In this document: in pieces, positions 1-10,400 of the stretch
Layout of the letters: each line of letters opens with the position of its first letter
Position numbering within the stretch: the first letter of the stretch is position 1
Notes under the pieces: model-generated
Seen by the model: only the letters and a program-made list of their open reading frames with translations
The model's database searches: none
What the model was told of the DNA's origin: nothing
From: Galerina marginata
Taxonomy: Eukaryota > Basidiomycota > Agaricomycetes > Agaricales > Galerinaceae
NCBI GenBank assembly: GCA_023014335.1
Contig: JAECYW010000026.1
Coordinates: forward strand, 124,001 to 188,000
DNA: 64,000 nucleotides
Direction of reading: 5' to 3'
Made by a program: the position numbers and the translations under genes

Positions 1-1987
1 CCTGAATTGATGGTCCTGACATGAAGCGATCCATCATTACATCACCTCCCCAACGATGCGCGATCCAGCTATATGGTCCTCCCATTCCCATCAGAGCTTG
101 TGCGTGAGGCCGCTTGAGGACGTCCGACATCTTGCCGTTGAAAGTGTCAACGAAGGAGGCCGTATCCGACTCGACGTAGGGCGATTCCGCGAAACCGGGT
201 TTGTACATAACCTTCAAATTCCTTTGGTCAAGGAGAGGAAGTTGAGCGTCCGCTGCCTTCTTGAAGTATTTGAGTTTGGAGATCGGTACTCCAATGCTGA
301 AGCTGAGGCGGCGTTCCAAAGCCATTGTCAATACCTTTAACATTCGTCCTTCGCTCGGGAGACAGTTAGCGATATAGCGCATACGAACTTCTGAGCGGAT
401 ATCGGGAATGACGAGTACTCCGTACTGAGTGTAGAAGGGGTTCCATTCTGGAATGAATATGCGGAAGGTGATCGGGTCGGACATTAGCTTCGCGGCTCTG
501 TTCTGAAAGGCTTGACGGAATTGAGCTTCTGGACGATCGTAAGACGAAGGCTTCGCACGATTACGGGGGCGTGGAGATCGGGAGCGTTCACGGTCTCTCT
601 CATTGCGGTCCCCGAAAGATCTGCTGCCATCCCGGCTGTGTCTCACTTCTCGGTCAAATCGGCGGCTACCTTCGACCCAACTGGATACAGAATGAGGTCG
701 CGGATCCGGGTGATCGTCAGTGTCGATCCTATCGATTAACGCCAGAGGAGGTGAGGATGGCGAATGGCTAGCGTTGATTTTTGGGCTGGCCATCGACGCG
801 TCGTCAACGACGAATTGGGATTGTTGTTGGTAGCTTCCAGTTTCTCCTAATCGCGCTATGAGAGGGAGTTCGGCTTGGGCTATAATTGCTCCGGTCCGAG
901 GATGAAAACGCCTTGCTTTAGTAGGAGCAAATTGCGGACGGAAAAGCTCTCGAATGGCCGTAAGGTCGAACTCCTTCTGCAGACGGAGTTCGATCGAAGG
1001 GCTTTCTTTGATCTTCCAACGCCAAAAGACGACAAGTGGCCTCCCGGTTTCCGTATCTCCTAGGACAATGAAGTGGAATAGCCGCGCGTAAAGTTGGTGA
1101 TCGACAGTCGGTGGTAAGTCCCTACGGCCCCAATGCTCGAAGTCAATAATAGCGAATAGGCTATCGGCTCCGTAGGCTATGGAAGTGTCCGAGGTATTGA
1201 CCTGTTTCAATTGGAAGTAGTCGTCGTAAAGCCATGTTTCTTTGGCTTTCTCCTTGAGCTCCTCAGTATACTCGAGATCATGGATGGTAACTTCGTTGTC
1301 GCCTGGTACGTGTTCCAACGCCATGATCTTGGGATGAAGGCGTGAGAATCGGGGCACTTTATCTTCAGTTTCCGTCCATGTGAAGAAAGTTGCAATGTCC
1401 CTTTTAACGAATAACCCGACGTCGATTAGGGTGAGGTCGCGATCGAGGTCTATGATGCATCCGACTGCGCCGTAACAATCGCCTGCGAGTCCAGCTACCT
1501 TTTGTACGTCTTGCGGCAGAACACCGTGGATGTCTGGAACGACTGCGTAAAACCAGCGTATCCATCCAACGCGGTCAAGAAGAGCCCTCTTGGCGTTTGC
1601 TCCTTCTCGTTGGAAGGCCGTGGAACCTACGTAGACCTCCGAGAGTCGGGCGACGTTGTAGGTCGGAGGAGGGGGAATTCGACTGCCAAGCTGCTTGCTA
1701 TCAATCATCCAGGCAATCGCCCAGTCTAGGCGCTCGAAGTCAACTTCCATCTCGGTCCTTTGATCCGCGAAGAATTTGTAAGCACCAGGTTCAACTTCGT
1801 CGTACTGAGTTGGTTCGTCAAGATCGGAGAACCATGGAGACGGGGTAGAAAGCCAGCCAACCGGAATCCAAGGTCGCCACCAATATGCCGTGTCGAACCA
1901 CGTAGGGTATTTCGTCCATTCCATTGACTTGTACCGCCCTGATCCCATAACTTCCGCGTGAACATATTCGCCGGGATCGAAGTCCTT
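1..1987 (-). pseudogene. ORF2 downstream of gag-pol, main part, interrupted and running off the window
   Basis: Read on the minus strand from 1987 down to base 1 there are 662 codons with no stop, so the frame leaves the window still open. Its beginning lies across the inserted element at 7052-7319. The AAGGACT target duplication is in the same codon phase on both sides, so removing the element and one duplicate restores one frame. The product is not recognised. The first part is rich in Trp, Tyr and Pro (motifs WFDTAYWWRPW and STPSPWFSDLDEP). A middle segment around bases 540-640 is Arg/Ser rich (RDRERSRSPRPRNR). The final visible part is a more globular region with FRIFIPEWNPFY. It has the same strand as gag-pol and starts about 155 bp after the pol stop with no LTR between, so it may be an extra ORF of the retroelement. 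Alternatively it is a host gene next to a truncated element. The open frame is clear; the function is unknown. Confidence 0.7.
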
Positions 1988-2800
1988 CACCTATGGTAGG
2001 TGGGATCATGTATGAACCCTAGGATATTGCCTAAGTAAAGTGATACGTCCACAGCGCCACTTTGCCAATGTGGCAAACTTCCTAACACCCATGTATAGTG
2101 TAATTTAGAGGGTGCCGGGGTGCCGGGGATGCTTTGGTGGGTCTCTGTAGGGGCGGGACCCCGTAAAATACCATCAATGATGTTCGGGCTCACTGCACCT
2201 CGTCGGGCACTGTTTTTGATGCGGAAAAAGCGCCCACCGCCTTGTATTGATGTCTAATTATCATCTGGGATGTTTGTCACCCCGTCGGGGGGGCGGGACG
2301 CACCTAAAACGAATCTGCAACGGATTCCATGAGTCCGTACACGCCCGATTTGGAAAGCGAACTATAAATACATCACCGTAGGATAAGTGTTATAAATAGA
2401 ATCTGTCAATTCTCGATCCGTTCGGGCAGTATATTACCTTCAAATTTTGTTTCCCCTCCACTTTTAATACACAGTCGTGATGTCCTTGTAAATACGAACC
2501 CAGTGATATAAATTTTATTGCCAAATGTGAGCGGGAAAGCAGAGGAATCCGTTCGGTAAATGGATGCTGCTCCGAAAATCTGCTATAAATAGATTTCGTT
2601 GAATTCTCCTCCGTTTTTGCCTTCCTTTGCCCTCAGTTTGTCTGTCCACTCACTTCAGTATATATATATGTAATCTACAGTAAGTTCTGATTCTAACAGT
2701 ACTAATTTCATTATGAAACCAGTCCCACAAGCTTCATAATTTTGTTGGTCTCCTTAGTGGACACTGTTCCCTCGTAAATGCTGTATTTCATTGAATATTA
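1988..2800 (+). repeat. Left terminal inverted repeat of family-1 copy 1
   Basis: Pairs with about 6240-7051. The outer ~650 bp are highly similar and the inner part more diverged. It carries three TATAAATA-type motifs (2362-2370, 2391-2398, 2583-2592), all matched in the other arm, and a G/C-run segment around 2285-2300 (ccccgtcgggggggcggg). No protein frame is shared by the arms. Confidence 0.85.
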
Positions 2801-2849
2801 TTCTTTACTACAAAATACGCTACCCTATATAAGTATATACACATTCAAA

Positions 2850-5800
2850 GGGGGATGAGGACAGGTGGGGGCGGAAAGGTGGTTAGTAGGAGAGACGGGG
2901 AACGGCGGCAGTGGTTTGCGGGCGAATGGCAGCAGCGGACCAAGCCATCTCCTCAGCGTGTACTTTCCAATCGAGCCGGTCATGCCCTCTGTCTTCGTCG
3001 TCTTCGTCGTCGTCGTCGTAGCTCCAGGGTAGTGAGGGAGAGGGGGAAAAGGCCGAGGGTGCTAAGCGGGGTGAGGGTGCTGGTTGGCGAGCGAGCGGCA
3101 GCAGTAGACGAGAGTTCTGCTAGCATTCAGCTCGACCTGCCCACATCCTCCTTCTCCTGCTCGTCGTCGTCGCAAAACCCTGGTGACAGAGCAGGTTTCG
3201 TCACGACTTGCTGGTTCGCGGTCGATATGGCAGGCGAAGCAAGCACCAGCAGCATCTTTTGCTGCTGGAGCCTCGATACCACGCCACCCAGCAAACGACG
3301 ACAACAGGAATGTTGGCGTTGTTCGTTCCGTCGCCGCCTTGCCCCCTCAGTCATCGTTGTAGTCCAAGGAGACAGGGCGGGGGCTGTCGGTGTCGGCGGT
3401 CTTCGTTCGTCGGTGGCGTCAGTCTCAGCATATGTGGGCATAACCCACCAGCAGCAGCACATCGGCATTCGAGCGCTACCGCGGCTTATGCGCTACCAAG
3501 CCGACGGCGCCGCCACGGTACTGGTGCTGGTGCTGCTGGCGCTGCCAACGCCGACGTCACTGCCGCGACCACCGCTCTCGTCCTCGGGGTAAGGCCGCCT
3601 TCCATGTCATAGCCCACGGGCGACGTGGGTGACGAGCTGAGAGCTCTGGAAGAGGGGGAGAGCGGGTGCTGTGATGCCTAGCGACACATACGCAGGTTGA
3701 GCCGGTTGAGAGAGGCGTGGGCGAAGTGGCGGGCGAGCTGGTTTGACGAAGCGACGGTGGCGGCCAGATGGGCGGTATACCTGTTGGGCAAGTGTGGACG
3801 ATTGTGGAAATGGAGAGGGGAGGAAGCAGTCCGAGTCGCGAGACTCGAACTGGTACGTACTATGCGGGTCTCCCTCTTCTAGGGCCTCCCCTCGTACGCC
3901 TAATCCCACCCTGGCTTCCTGAACCGACCTCCAGCCCTCGAGACGCGCCGCCGGCGTCGGTTTCGTGTCTGATGCCGGCCTACATCCTTTCGCAGGGGAG
4001 AGGCGCACGGCAGGCGGTGATGCGTTGTGGCGCAGTGGGCGACCCTCCAGATTGGGCCAGTGGTATCCCCGGGCTCGAGGATTCACTGCTGGGCCATACT
4101 GGGGAAGGATGGGGAGGAATGGGGGATGAGGGCGAAAGGTGAGAGGTGGAGGAGAGATCAACCGATTGTTGTTGATCAACGGTTCGAGCGGGGTTCTAAT
4201 TCGCGGACCGGTCGCTTTCCGCCTCGACTTCGTCGTCGAGGACGTCGTTGGAGGGTGTAAGGATGAGTAAACTGATATAGTTTAGTACTAGAATCCGTTA
4301 TATATATTGGACTTATCTTAAATCTGAGCTTTAACTACAAAAATCTTCCCCTGAATCCCGCACTGCAAGGTATAACCTTTATAACTTGGGTTCGTGGTGA
4401 TTTCGGGTCATGAAATGTTCGCGAATTCCACTGGACTGATTCAGAAAGGTTTGAGTACGAAATAAAAGCATAGAGTTATAATTTAGGTCAATACAATGAA
4501 TTCTAGATACTTATGGAGAGGTAAAATGGGTGGGTGATCACGAAGGATGTAGGTTTCCAATGTTGCGGGGTATTATCAATGAATCTTTCACTTAGTTTGT
4601 GTCAAATCCACTGTAATCTTTCTGGATGGTCGCACCACCATTGGAGGTCTTAATAAAATGAGTAGGATATATTCTAGTGACTATTTTATGTAACCTACAA
4701 TCCTTCTTACAGCTAGAATAAGATTATTTCAGCCCCAAAAGCACAAAAAGTTGAGTCCGAGCATCCGTAAATCACCACGCAAGTCGGTAGGCTTCAATAC
4801 ACATATATTGTACTCGGATTTTTTGCCTCGGAGGCACATAGTAGGTTGAAAAGTTAGTATTCTATGACATTCCGAGCCTTAAATAATTATTAAGTATTCA
4901 TTTTAACACCTTCCGAGACGTTCTTCTCGACGAGAGGGATCCCGAAGGCGATCGGGCCGGGTGATCCAACCAATCACATCGCGTTCCGAATTTCCGAAGC
5001 GGCAGCAGTCACATCAACAACGCCGTTGAACCACCACCACCACCACCACCACACCTTCTCTTGCCTGCCCGCCCCTCAAGACATCTAGCGAGTATTTTTT
5101 ATTACAGATGTTTTTTTCTTAACTTACTCTTACATCTTTTACTTAGGTTATAACGATGCGAATGGCCACGAGCGCCGCGGTGCCACGTCGTGAGCCCCCC
5201 CTTCAACCTGAGGGCTGTGGGCCGGCGTTTCGACGGTGGGATGGTTCGACGTGGAGACGGACGACGGGAGGAGAAAGCAGGGGAGACCCATGAAGTGGGA
5301 GACCCACAAGGTGCGTCGTGAACCGAGTCTACGCGACTCGATTCACATCACCATTGCGCCCCGTCCTTTGCTCATCCATCGACCCCCATGCCCACTGCCC
5401 TAGCCACATCGCCTCCAGCCATCAGCGCCTCGTCGCTATCCACGCCGCTCCGCTCCCGGTGGGAGCCAACTTCGACGTCGATACCAACCACGACCCGAAA
5501 ATGAGTGCAGCACCATGCTGCCCACATGTGCGACGACGAACACGGCCCCCGGCCTCAGCAATACGCAAGCTGGTATAGCTGGGATGTGGGGATGTGGAAG
5601 CGCAGCAGCAGCACATCCTTGTGCTGCTGCTGGCGCCCATCGCTGAACTCACGCCTTCTTTCACCGAGAACCCACGTCTTGGGAGGTCGACGGCGGCCAG
5701 CACCTGCAACACCGCACCCATCCATCACCATCGAGACGGTGTGAGCGGATGGGAAGGAAGGGAGAAGCAGTATTGTGCTGCTCCTCGTCGGCTGAGCCGG

Positions 5801-6120
5801 TGACGCGGACGGACCAGCAAGGACCAGCAACCAGCGCCAGCACTCATTCGTGCTGGTGCTCGCGTTCGCACCGAGGTTGTAAGGAGGAAAGGAGACGAAC
5901 GACTGCGTTCGTCTCCTCGTTCCATCCCTGTTCGACGAGGTCGCCGCGCCAGGCCTGCCCACCGTCGTTTCTGTCGCTCCCCCACCCCCCCACATCTCTT
6001 CAAAGCACACGGTGCTCGCCATCCATCCTCGGAGGAGCTAAGGAATAGCGGCGGCAGCACCTCGTCAATGCTGCTGCTGGGGTCACAGCGGGGGAGGCGT
6101 AGCAAACAGGGCAGCTACGC
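2850..6120 (+). other. GC-rich hairpin-bearing core of family-1 copy 1
   Basis: The core has two GC-rich blocks (2850-4260 and 4930-6120) around an AT-rich spacer (about 4280-4920). Clear hairpins include 3827-3852 (11-bp stem, one mismatch), 4156-4177 (7 bp), 5318-5346 (12 bp, one mismatch), 5603-5632 (12 bp perfect) and 5891-5916 (11 bp perfect). The hairpins at 3827 and 5318 each sit beside a pair of GGGTCTCCC-type repeats, and the two sets face each other about 1.45 kb apart. The same architecture recurs at 50.9/52.4 kb and 61.4/62.9 kb. Reading frames differ between copies, which argues against protein coding. Confidence 0.7.
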
Positions 6121-6239
6121 CCTGATGCTCTCAACGCCGGCGACGACGCAGACTCCGGTTTCTTGGGCACGCATGGCTAACGTTGTCGTTAGCTAACACC
6201 CGTAGTACATACTGTATAGTCGTAGTAGATATATGAAAA

Positions 6240-7051
6240 AATACAATATATTACCATCCGGCTGAAGTTGTTTAAGACCAGGTCAGAAAGTCAATGGGAT
6301 TGCTAGGCTTCCCCGAGCGAACTTCATTATAAATTTGGTATCATTTGATTCGCATTTGCCAATAGATCACAGCTATGTACGGAAAGGTGGAGGGAAAGGC
6401 AATTTGAGAGCGGGGGAGGGCAAAAACGGGGAGGAATTCCACGAAATCTATTTATAGCGAAATATCGGAGAGCAGCCATTTACCGACGGGATTCCTATGT
6501 GTTCCTGGTCACTTTTGGTAATAAAAACTGTATGATTATGCTCGTATTTACGAGGAGATTACGACAGTGTATTAATATTGGAGGGGAAACAAAAATTGAA
6601 GGTAATATACCGCCCGAACGGATTGAGAATTGACAGATTCTATTTATAACACTCATCCTACGGTGATGTATTTATAGTTCGCTTTCCAAATCGGGCGTGT
6701 ACGGACTCATGGAATCCGTTGCAGATTCGTTTTAGGTGCGTCCCGCCCCCCCGACGGGGTGACAAACATCCCAGATGATAATTAGACATCAATACAAGGC
6801 GGTGGGCGCTTTTTCCGCATCAAAAACAGTGCCCGACGAGGTGCAGTGAGCCCGAACATCATTGATGGTATTTTACGGGGTCCCGCCCCTACAGAGACCC
6901 ACCAAAGCATCCCCGGCACCCCGGCACCCTCTAAATTACACTATACATGGGTGTTAGGAAGTTTGCCACATTGGCAAAGTGGCGCTGTGGACGTATCACT
7001 TTAGTTAGCAAACTTGCCACATATCATATATAATTCTAGCTACCATGGCTG
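6240..7051 (-). repeat. Right terminal inverted repeat of family-1 copy 1
   Basis: Reverse complement of 1988-2800. TATA-like motifs are at 6448-6457, 6641-6649 and 6669-6677. The last ~45 bp replace the left-end sequence with the second end type (CAGCCATGGTAGCTAG read inward). Confidence 0.85.
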
Positions 7052-7319
7052 AGTCCTTGTAGATCATGACGTCAGGTTGGACTGCTTCAGTGTCCATGCC
7101 GATTCCGATCCAACCATACCAGTCGAGGCTCTTAGTATAGATGGTAGGTATGTCCCCCAAGAGGTTGACGAAAGTGTTTGCTAACTTCATCTTACAGTTG
7201 CGAGTGCGCCTACACAACTGCGATGCTCGAGTTTCTCTGCTTCCAGGTGCGCCCTGGGAGTGATAGCTCGGGTAGAGGAAAGTGAGGCAATAAGGAAATG
7301 CGACGCTTTGTCTTCCCAT
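7052..7319 (-). pseudogene. ORF2 N-terminal fragment, cut off by family-1 copy 1
   Basis: This is the start of the frame that resumes at 1987. A Met codon lies at 7319. Further in-frame Met codons occur before KLANTFVNLL and before DTEAVQPDVM, so the true start is uncertain. The native frame runs to the Lys-Asp codons at 7058-7053, where the 7-bp target duplication and then the inserted element begin. As it stands the frame runs a few residues into the element's terminus and stops at 7005. It follows the gag-pol stop (7474) on the same strand with no visible LTR or terminator in the 155-bp gap, so co-transcription with gag-pol is plausible. Confidence 0.6.
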
Positions 7320-7473
7320 TAAAAGACATCTGCCTCGTGTCGTTTGAACTCCCGCATTCTCTCTCCGATGAATAAAAAAAAGGTTTCATACTTCTGGTTC
7401 GTTTTATCTTTTTTGAGCTTCAATCCGTTAAATAATTTCTATAGGATTCTCTACCTGGGAACGCAGCACACGT

Positions 7474-10400
7474 TTACACGTTATGCTCCTTCCGATACGC
7501 TCGCAAAATGTCAGGCGAATTCTTCAAATCCTGTATCGTTCCCCAAGTGTCGAATTGAGGACCGTAACCTTCCCATCTGATTAAAAAGCGTAGTTCCTTC
7601 TTTTTCCCGACTCGTTTGTGAGCTAGAATCCTCTCAACGTCGTACTCTTCAGAGGCTTGCTTTCTTATTCCAGGAGGAGCTAGGTGCGTTCTATCCGCGT
7701 TTATAGTGTCTTCTTCGTATCGCTTCAAGTGCTCCACGTTGAGGACAGGTGATCCAGGATAGTTGTCGGGTAAGCGGAGTCTCACGACGTTGGGGTTAAT
7801 GACTGATAAGATCTCAAAGGGACCTATCCATCTGGCATTAAGCTTAGCCCCTTCACCTTTGGACTCGATCCACTCCAGCGAATGCGGGTTGACTAACACT
7901 TTTTCTCCCACTTTGAAATCAGGAGCGGCTCGTCTTCTGTCGTTGTATCTTTTCACTTGATCGTTCTGTGCTTTTGCGATTGCTCGACGGGAGCTTTCTC
8001 GGTGCATCGTGAGTTGTTCTAGAAATTCCAATGATCCCCGCTCTACCACGCCTTCTTCACTCAGCGATTTCGGGACTATTAGATCTAACGTGGAACGAGG
8101 TTGATGGCCCAAGAGGAGTTTGAAGGGAGTGGCGTTTATCGATGAATGAAACGAGGAGTTATAGGCGAATTCTAGAAGGGCTAGCCATTCGGCCCAATCA
8201 GATTTGTCGTCGGAAACATAAGCTCTCAGCATGATCTCGAGGTACTTGTTCACAATCTCTGTCTGTCCGTCATGCTGCGGGTGGTGTGATGACGATGTGA
8301 TCATTTCCGTTTTCAGGATACGCGCGATTTCTTTCCAAAATTTCGACATCCAACGAGGATCTCTATCGCTGATTATGCTTTCAGGAATGCCGAACTTGCA
8401 AATGAATTTCATGCAGAAGAGAGCGCCAAATTCCTCGGCTGACAGTCCCGTAGTCGTAGGGATGAAAGTTCCATGTTTCGTTAGCCTGTCGATGATCACT
8501 AATATGGCATTGAATCCGTTTGACATAGGCAAATTTACTATGAAGTCCATAGAGATTGAAGCATAGGGAACTCGCGGGATGGGATTAGGTCTTAGCCAAC
8601 CGAAACGCGTGAAGTTTCTGGGCTTAATTTTCTGGCATACATCACAGGTGAGGCAGAATTGCAGTATGTCCGTCTTCATGCGACTCCAGTAGAATTTAGG
8701 AGCGAGTTTCTGCCATATCTTTTCCGCGCCTGCGTGACCCAATTCGAACGCGTTGTCGTGGGCGATAGAAATCAGCTTCACCCTGAATTCTTCAGGTACG
8801 CACAACCTTTCGTGAAAGTCAGCGTCTTTGAAGTATAGTAAGCCGTCCTCATTTCTGAGGAATCGGTAACCGGGAACGCTTTCTTTCATCAAACTCCTTT
8901 CATCTTCCCAAGCTGCTTTGAAGGCATTACTGTTCTTGTAAGCTTCAATCCATTTCTCCTTCAGTTGAGGGTCCATTTGTATATGCAGAGCTGAATTGTC
9001 TTTCTCAGGTTTGTTCTTCGTGTAGAATGCTGCTTTTTCCGGAAGACTGCTGGATAACTCTTCAGCCGATTCCTCGTATTTCCCCCCCGTTGTCCAGTTG
9101 CTTTCCGAGTATTTTTCAAGTCCTTCGGCTATTGTGTAACAAGTGAACGATACTCGACGTGCCGCTTCGTGTTGAAATGTCTGTTCGATTATTGGAGTGG
9201 CTATTGAGATTGGTTTCGTATCGTCTTCCAGTGGGGATGCGTGTTTGGGTGGTTCTCTAGGTAAGCGCGACAATGGATCGACATTGCTGTGTACTCTTCC
9301 TGGTCTGTGTACTATTTCAAGTCCTGGTGCGAATGCTGAGAAGACTGCGCCCCAGCCTGCTAGGCGACGGTTTGCATTTTCATAGGTTTTGGCCCATTGT
9401 AATGCGGCGTGGTCGGTGACCAGTAAAATTTTTTCGCCTTCAACGAATGGTTGAAATTTTACCAGGCCTTCCTTTGCTGCCAGTGCTTCTCTTTCCGTCG
9501 CTGAGTAGCCTCTTTCTGCTGATTTGAATAAGCGGGACCAATAGGCTATTACCCGTTCGACGTAGACGATCGTGTCTTCAAAATTCTCCGCCCATTGCAT
9601 TTTGTGTTTATCGTCTTGTGTTCGCGAGGATAGTGCTATCGGAATTTTAGGTACAGGATCGCCTTTCTCGAATGCTTTTTTCAATATCTTCCAAGTTTTT
9701 GTTCCAGACAAGTCTTTAATGGCCATAGGTTGTACTTGTTGGAGTGCACATCCTAGCGCGTCGTCTGAAGCATCCGTGTACAGTCGATATGGCGCGCCTT
9801 CCTTCGGATGTCCTAAGAGTGGCGCTTCCTGCAAAGCTTTCTTTATAGCTTCAAAGCATTGCTGGTGAGTGCTGTTCCAATTCCACTTTATGTTTTTTTG
9901 TAGTAATCCGAATAAGGGGCCGCAGATATCCGCATAGTAAGGAATGAAGCTTTGGAAATAGACTGCCATTCCCAAGAATGTTTGTAGTTGAGATAATTTC
10001 GTTGGGGGCTCCAAGTCAACCACCGCTTTTACCTTCTCTCTGTGAGTACTTAGCCCGAGACGTGAAACTTTGTGTCCTAGAAGTAAAATTGAACCATAAA
10101 ATAGGTGGCATTTGACTGGAGAAAGAGTTATGCCTGCTCTTTCTATAGCGCCCAGAACTTTGTCAAGGTGTTCGATATGCTCCTCATATGACTTGGAGTA
10201 TATTACAATGTCGTCGATATAGACTAGACAAAATATCCATAGGTACGGGGATAGAATACCTTGCATGATCCTTTGAAATATTGAAGGGCCGTTCCGCAAC
10301 CCGAACGGCATTCGTTTGAATTGAAATAAGCCGCGGTGTGTTCGAAACGCGGTTTTTTCAATGTCTTCTTCTGCCATTTCGAGCTGCGTAAATCCCGCTA

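Larger units (their letters stand above)
1988..7051 (+). mobile_element. Family-1 copy 1: complete 5,064-bp non-autonomous TIR element
   Basis: The element is bounded by an exact 7-bp direct repeat AGTCCTT at 1981-1987 and 7052-7058. Its ends are inverted and related but not identical: the left begins CACCTATGGTAGGTGGGATC and the right, read inward, begins CAGCCATGGTAGCTAGAATT. Inverted arms of about 0.8 kb enclose a GC-rich core. No transposase-like protein is encoded. Open frames in the core (for example 245 codons at 2855-3592) are not kept in frame in the homologous DNA of the copy at 59-63 kb, so I treat the core as non-coding. Insertion breaks ORF2. Copy 2 (48810-54359) has the same two end types in the opposite order, so each copy has a definable orientation. 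The superfamily is not assigned. Confidence 0.88.

Noticed and set aside
2855..3592. 245-codon frame in the family-1 core as a gene
   Set aside because: Homologous DNA in copy 3 is open in a different frame (60507-61250), and the composition follows CGTCGT/GCAGCA repeats, so the frame is a by-product of a GC-rich sequence with few stop codons.
5034..5052. Poly-His coding run from the ccaccacca repeat
   Set aside because: No open frame of useful length around it; it is a simple trinucleotide repeat in the family-1 core.
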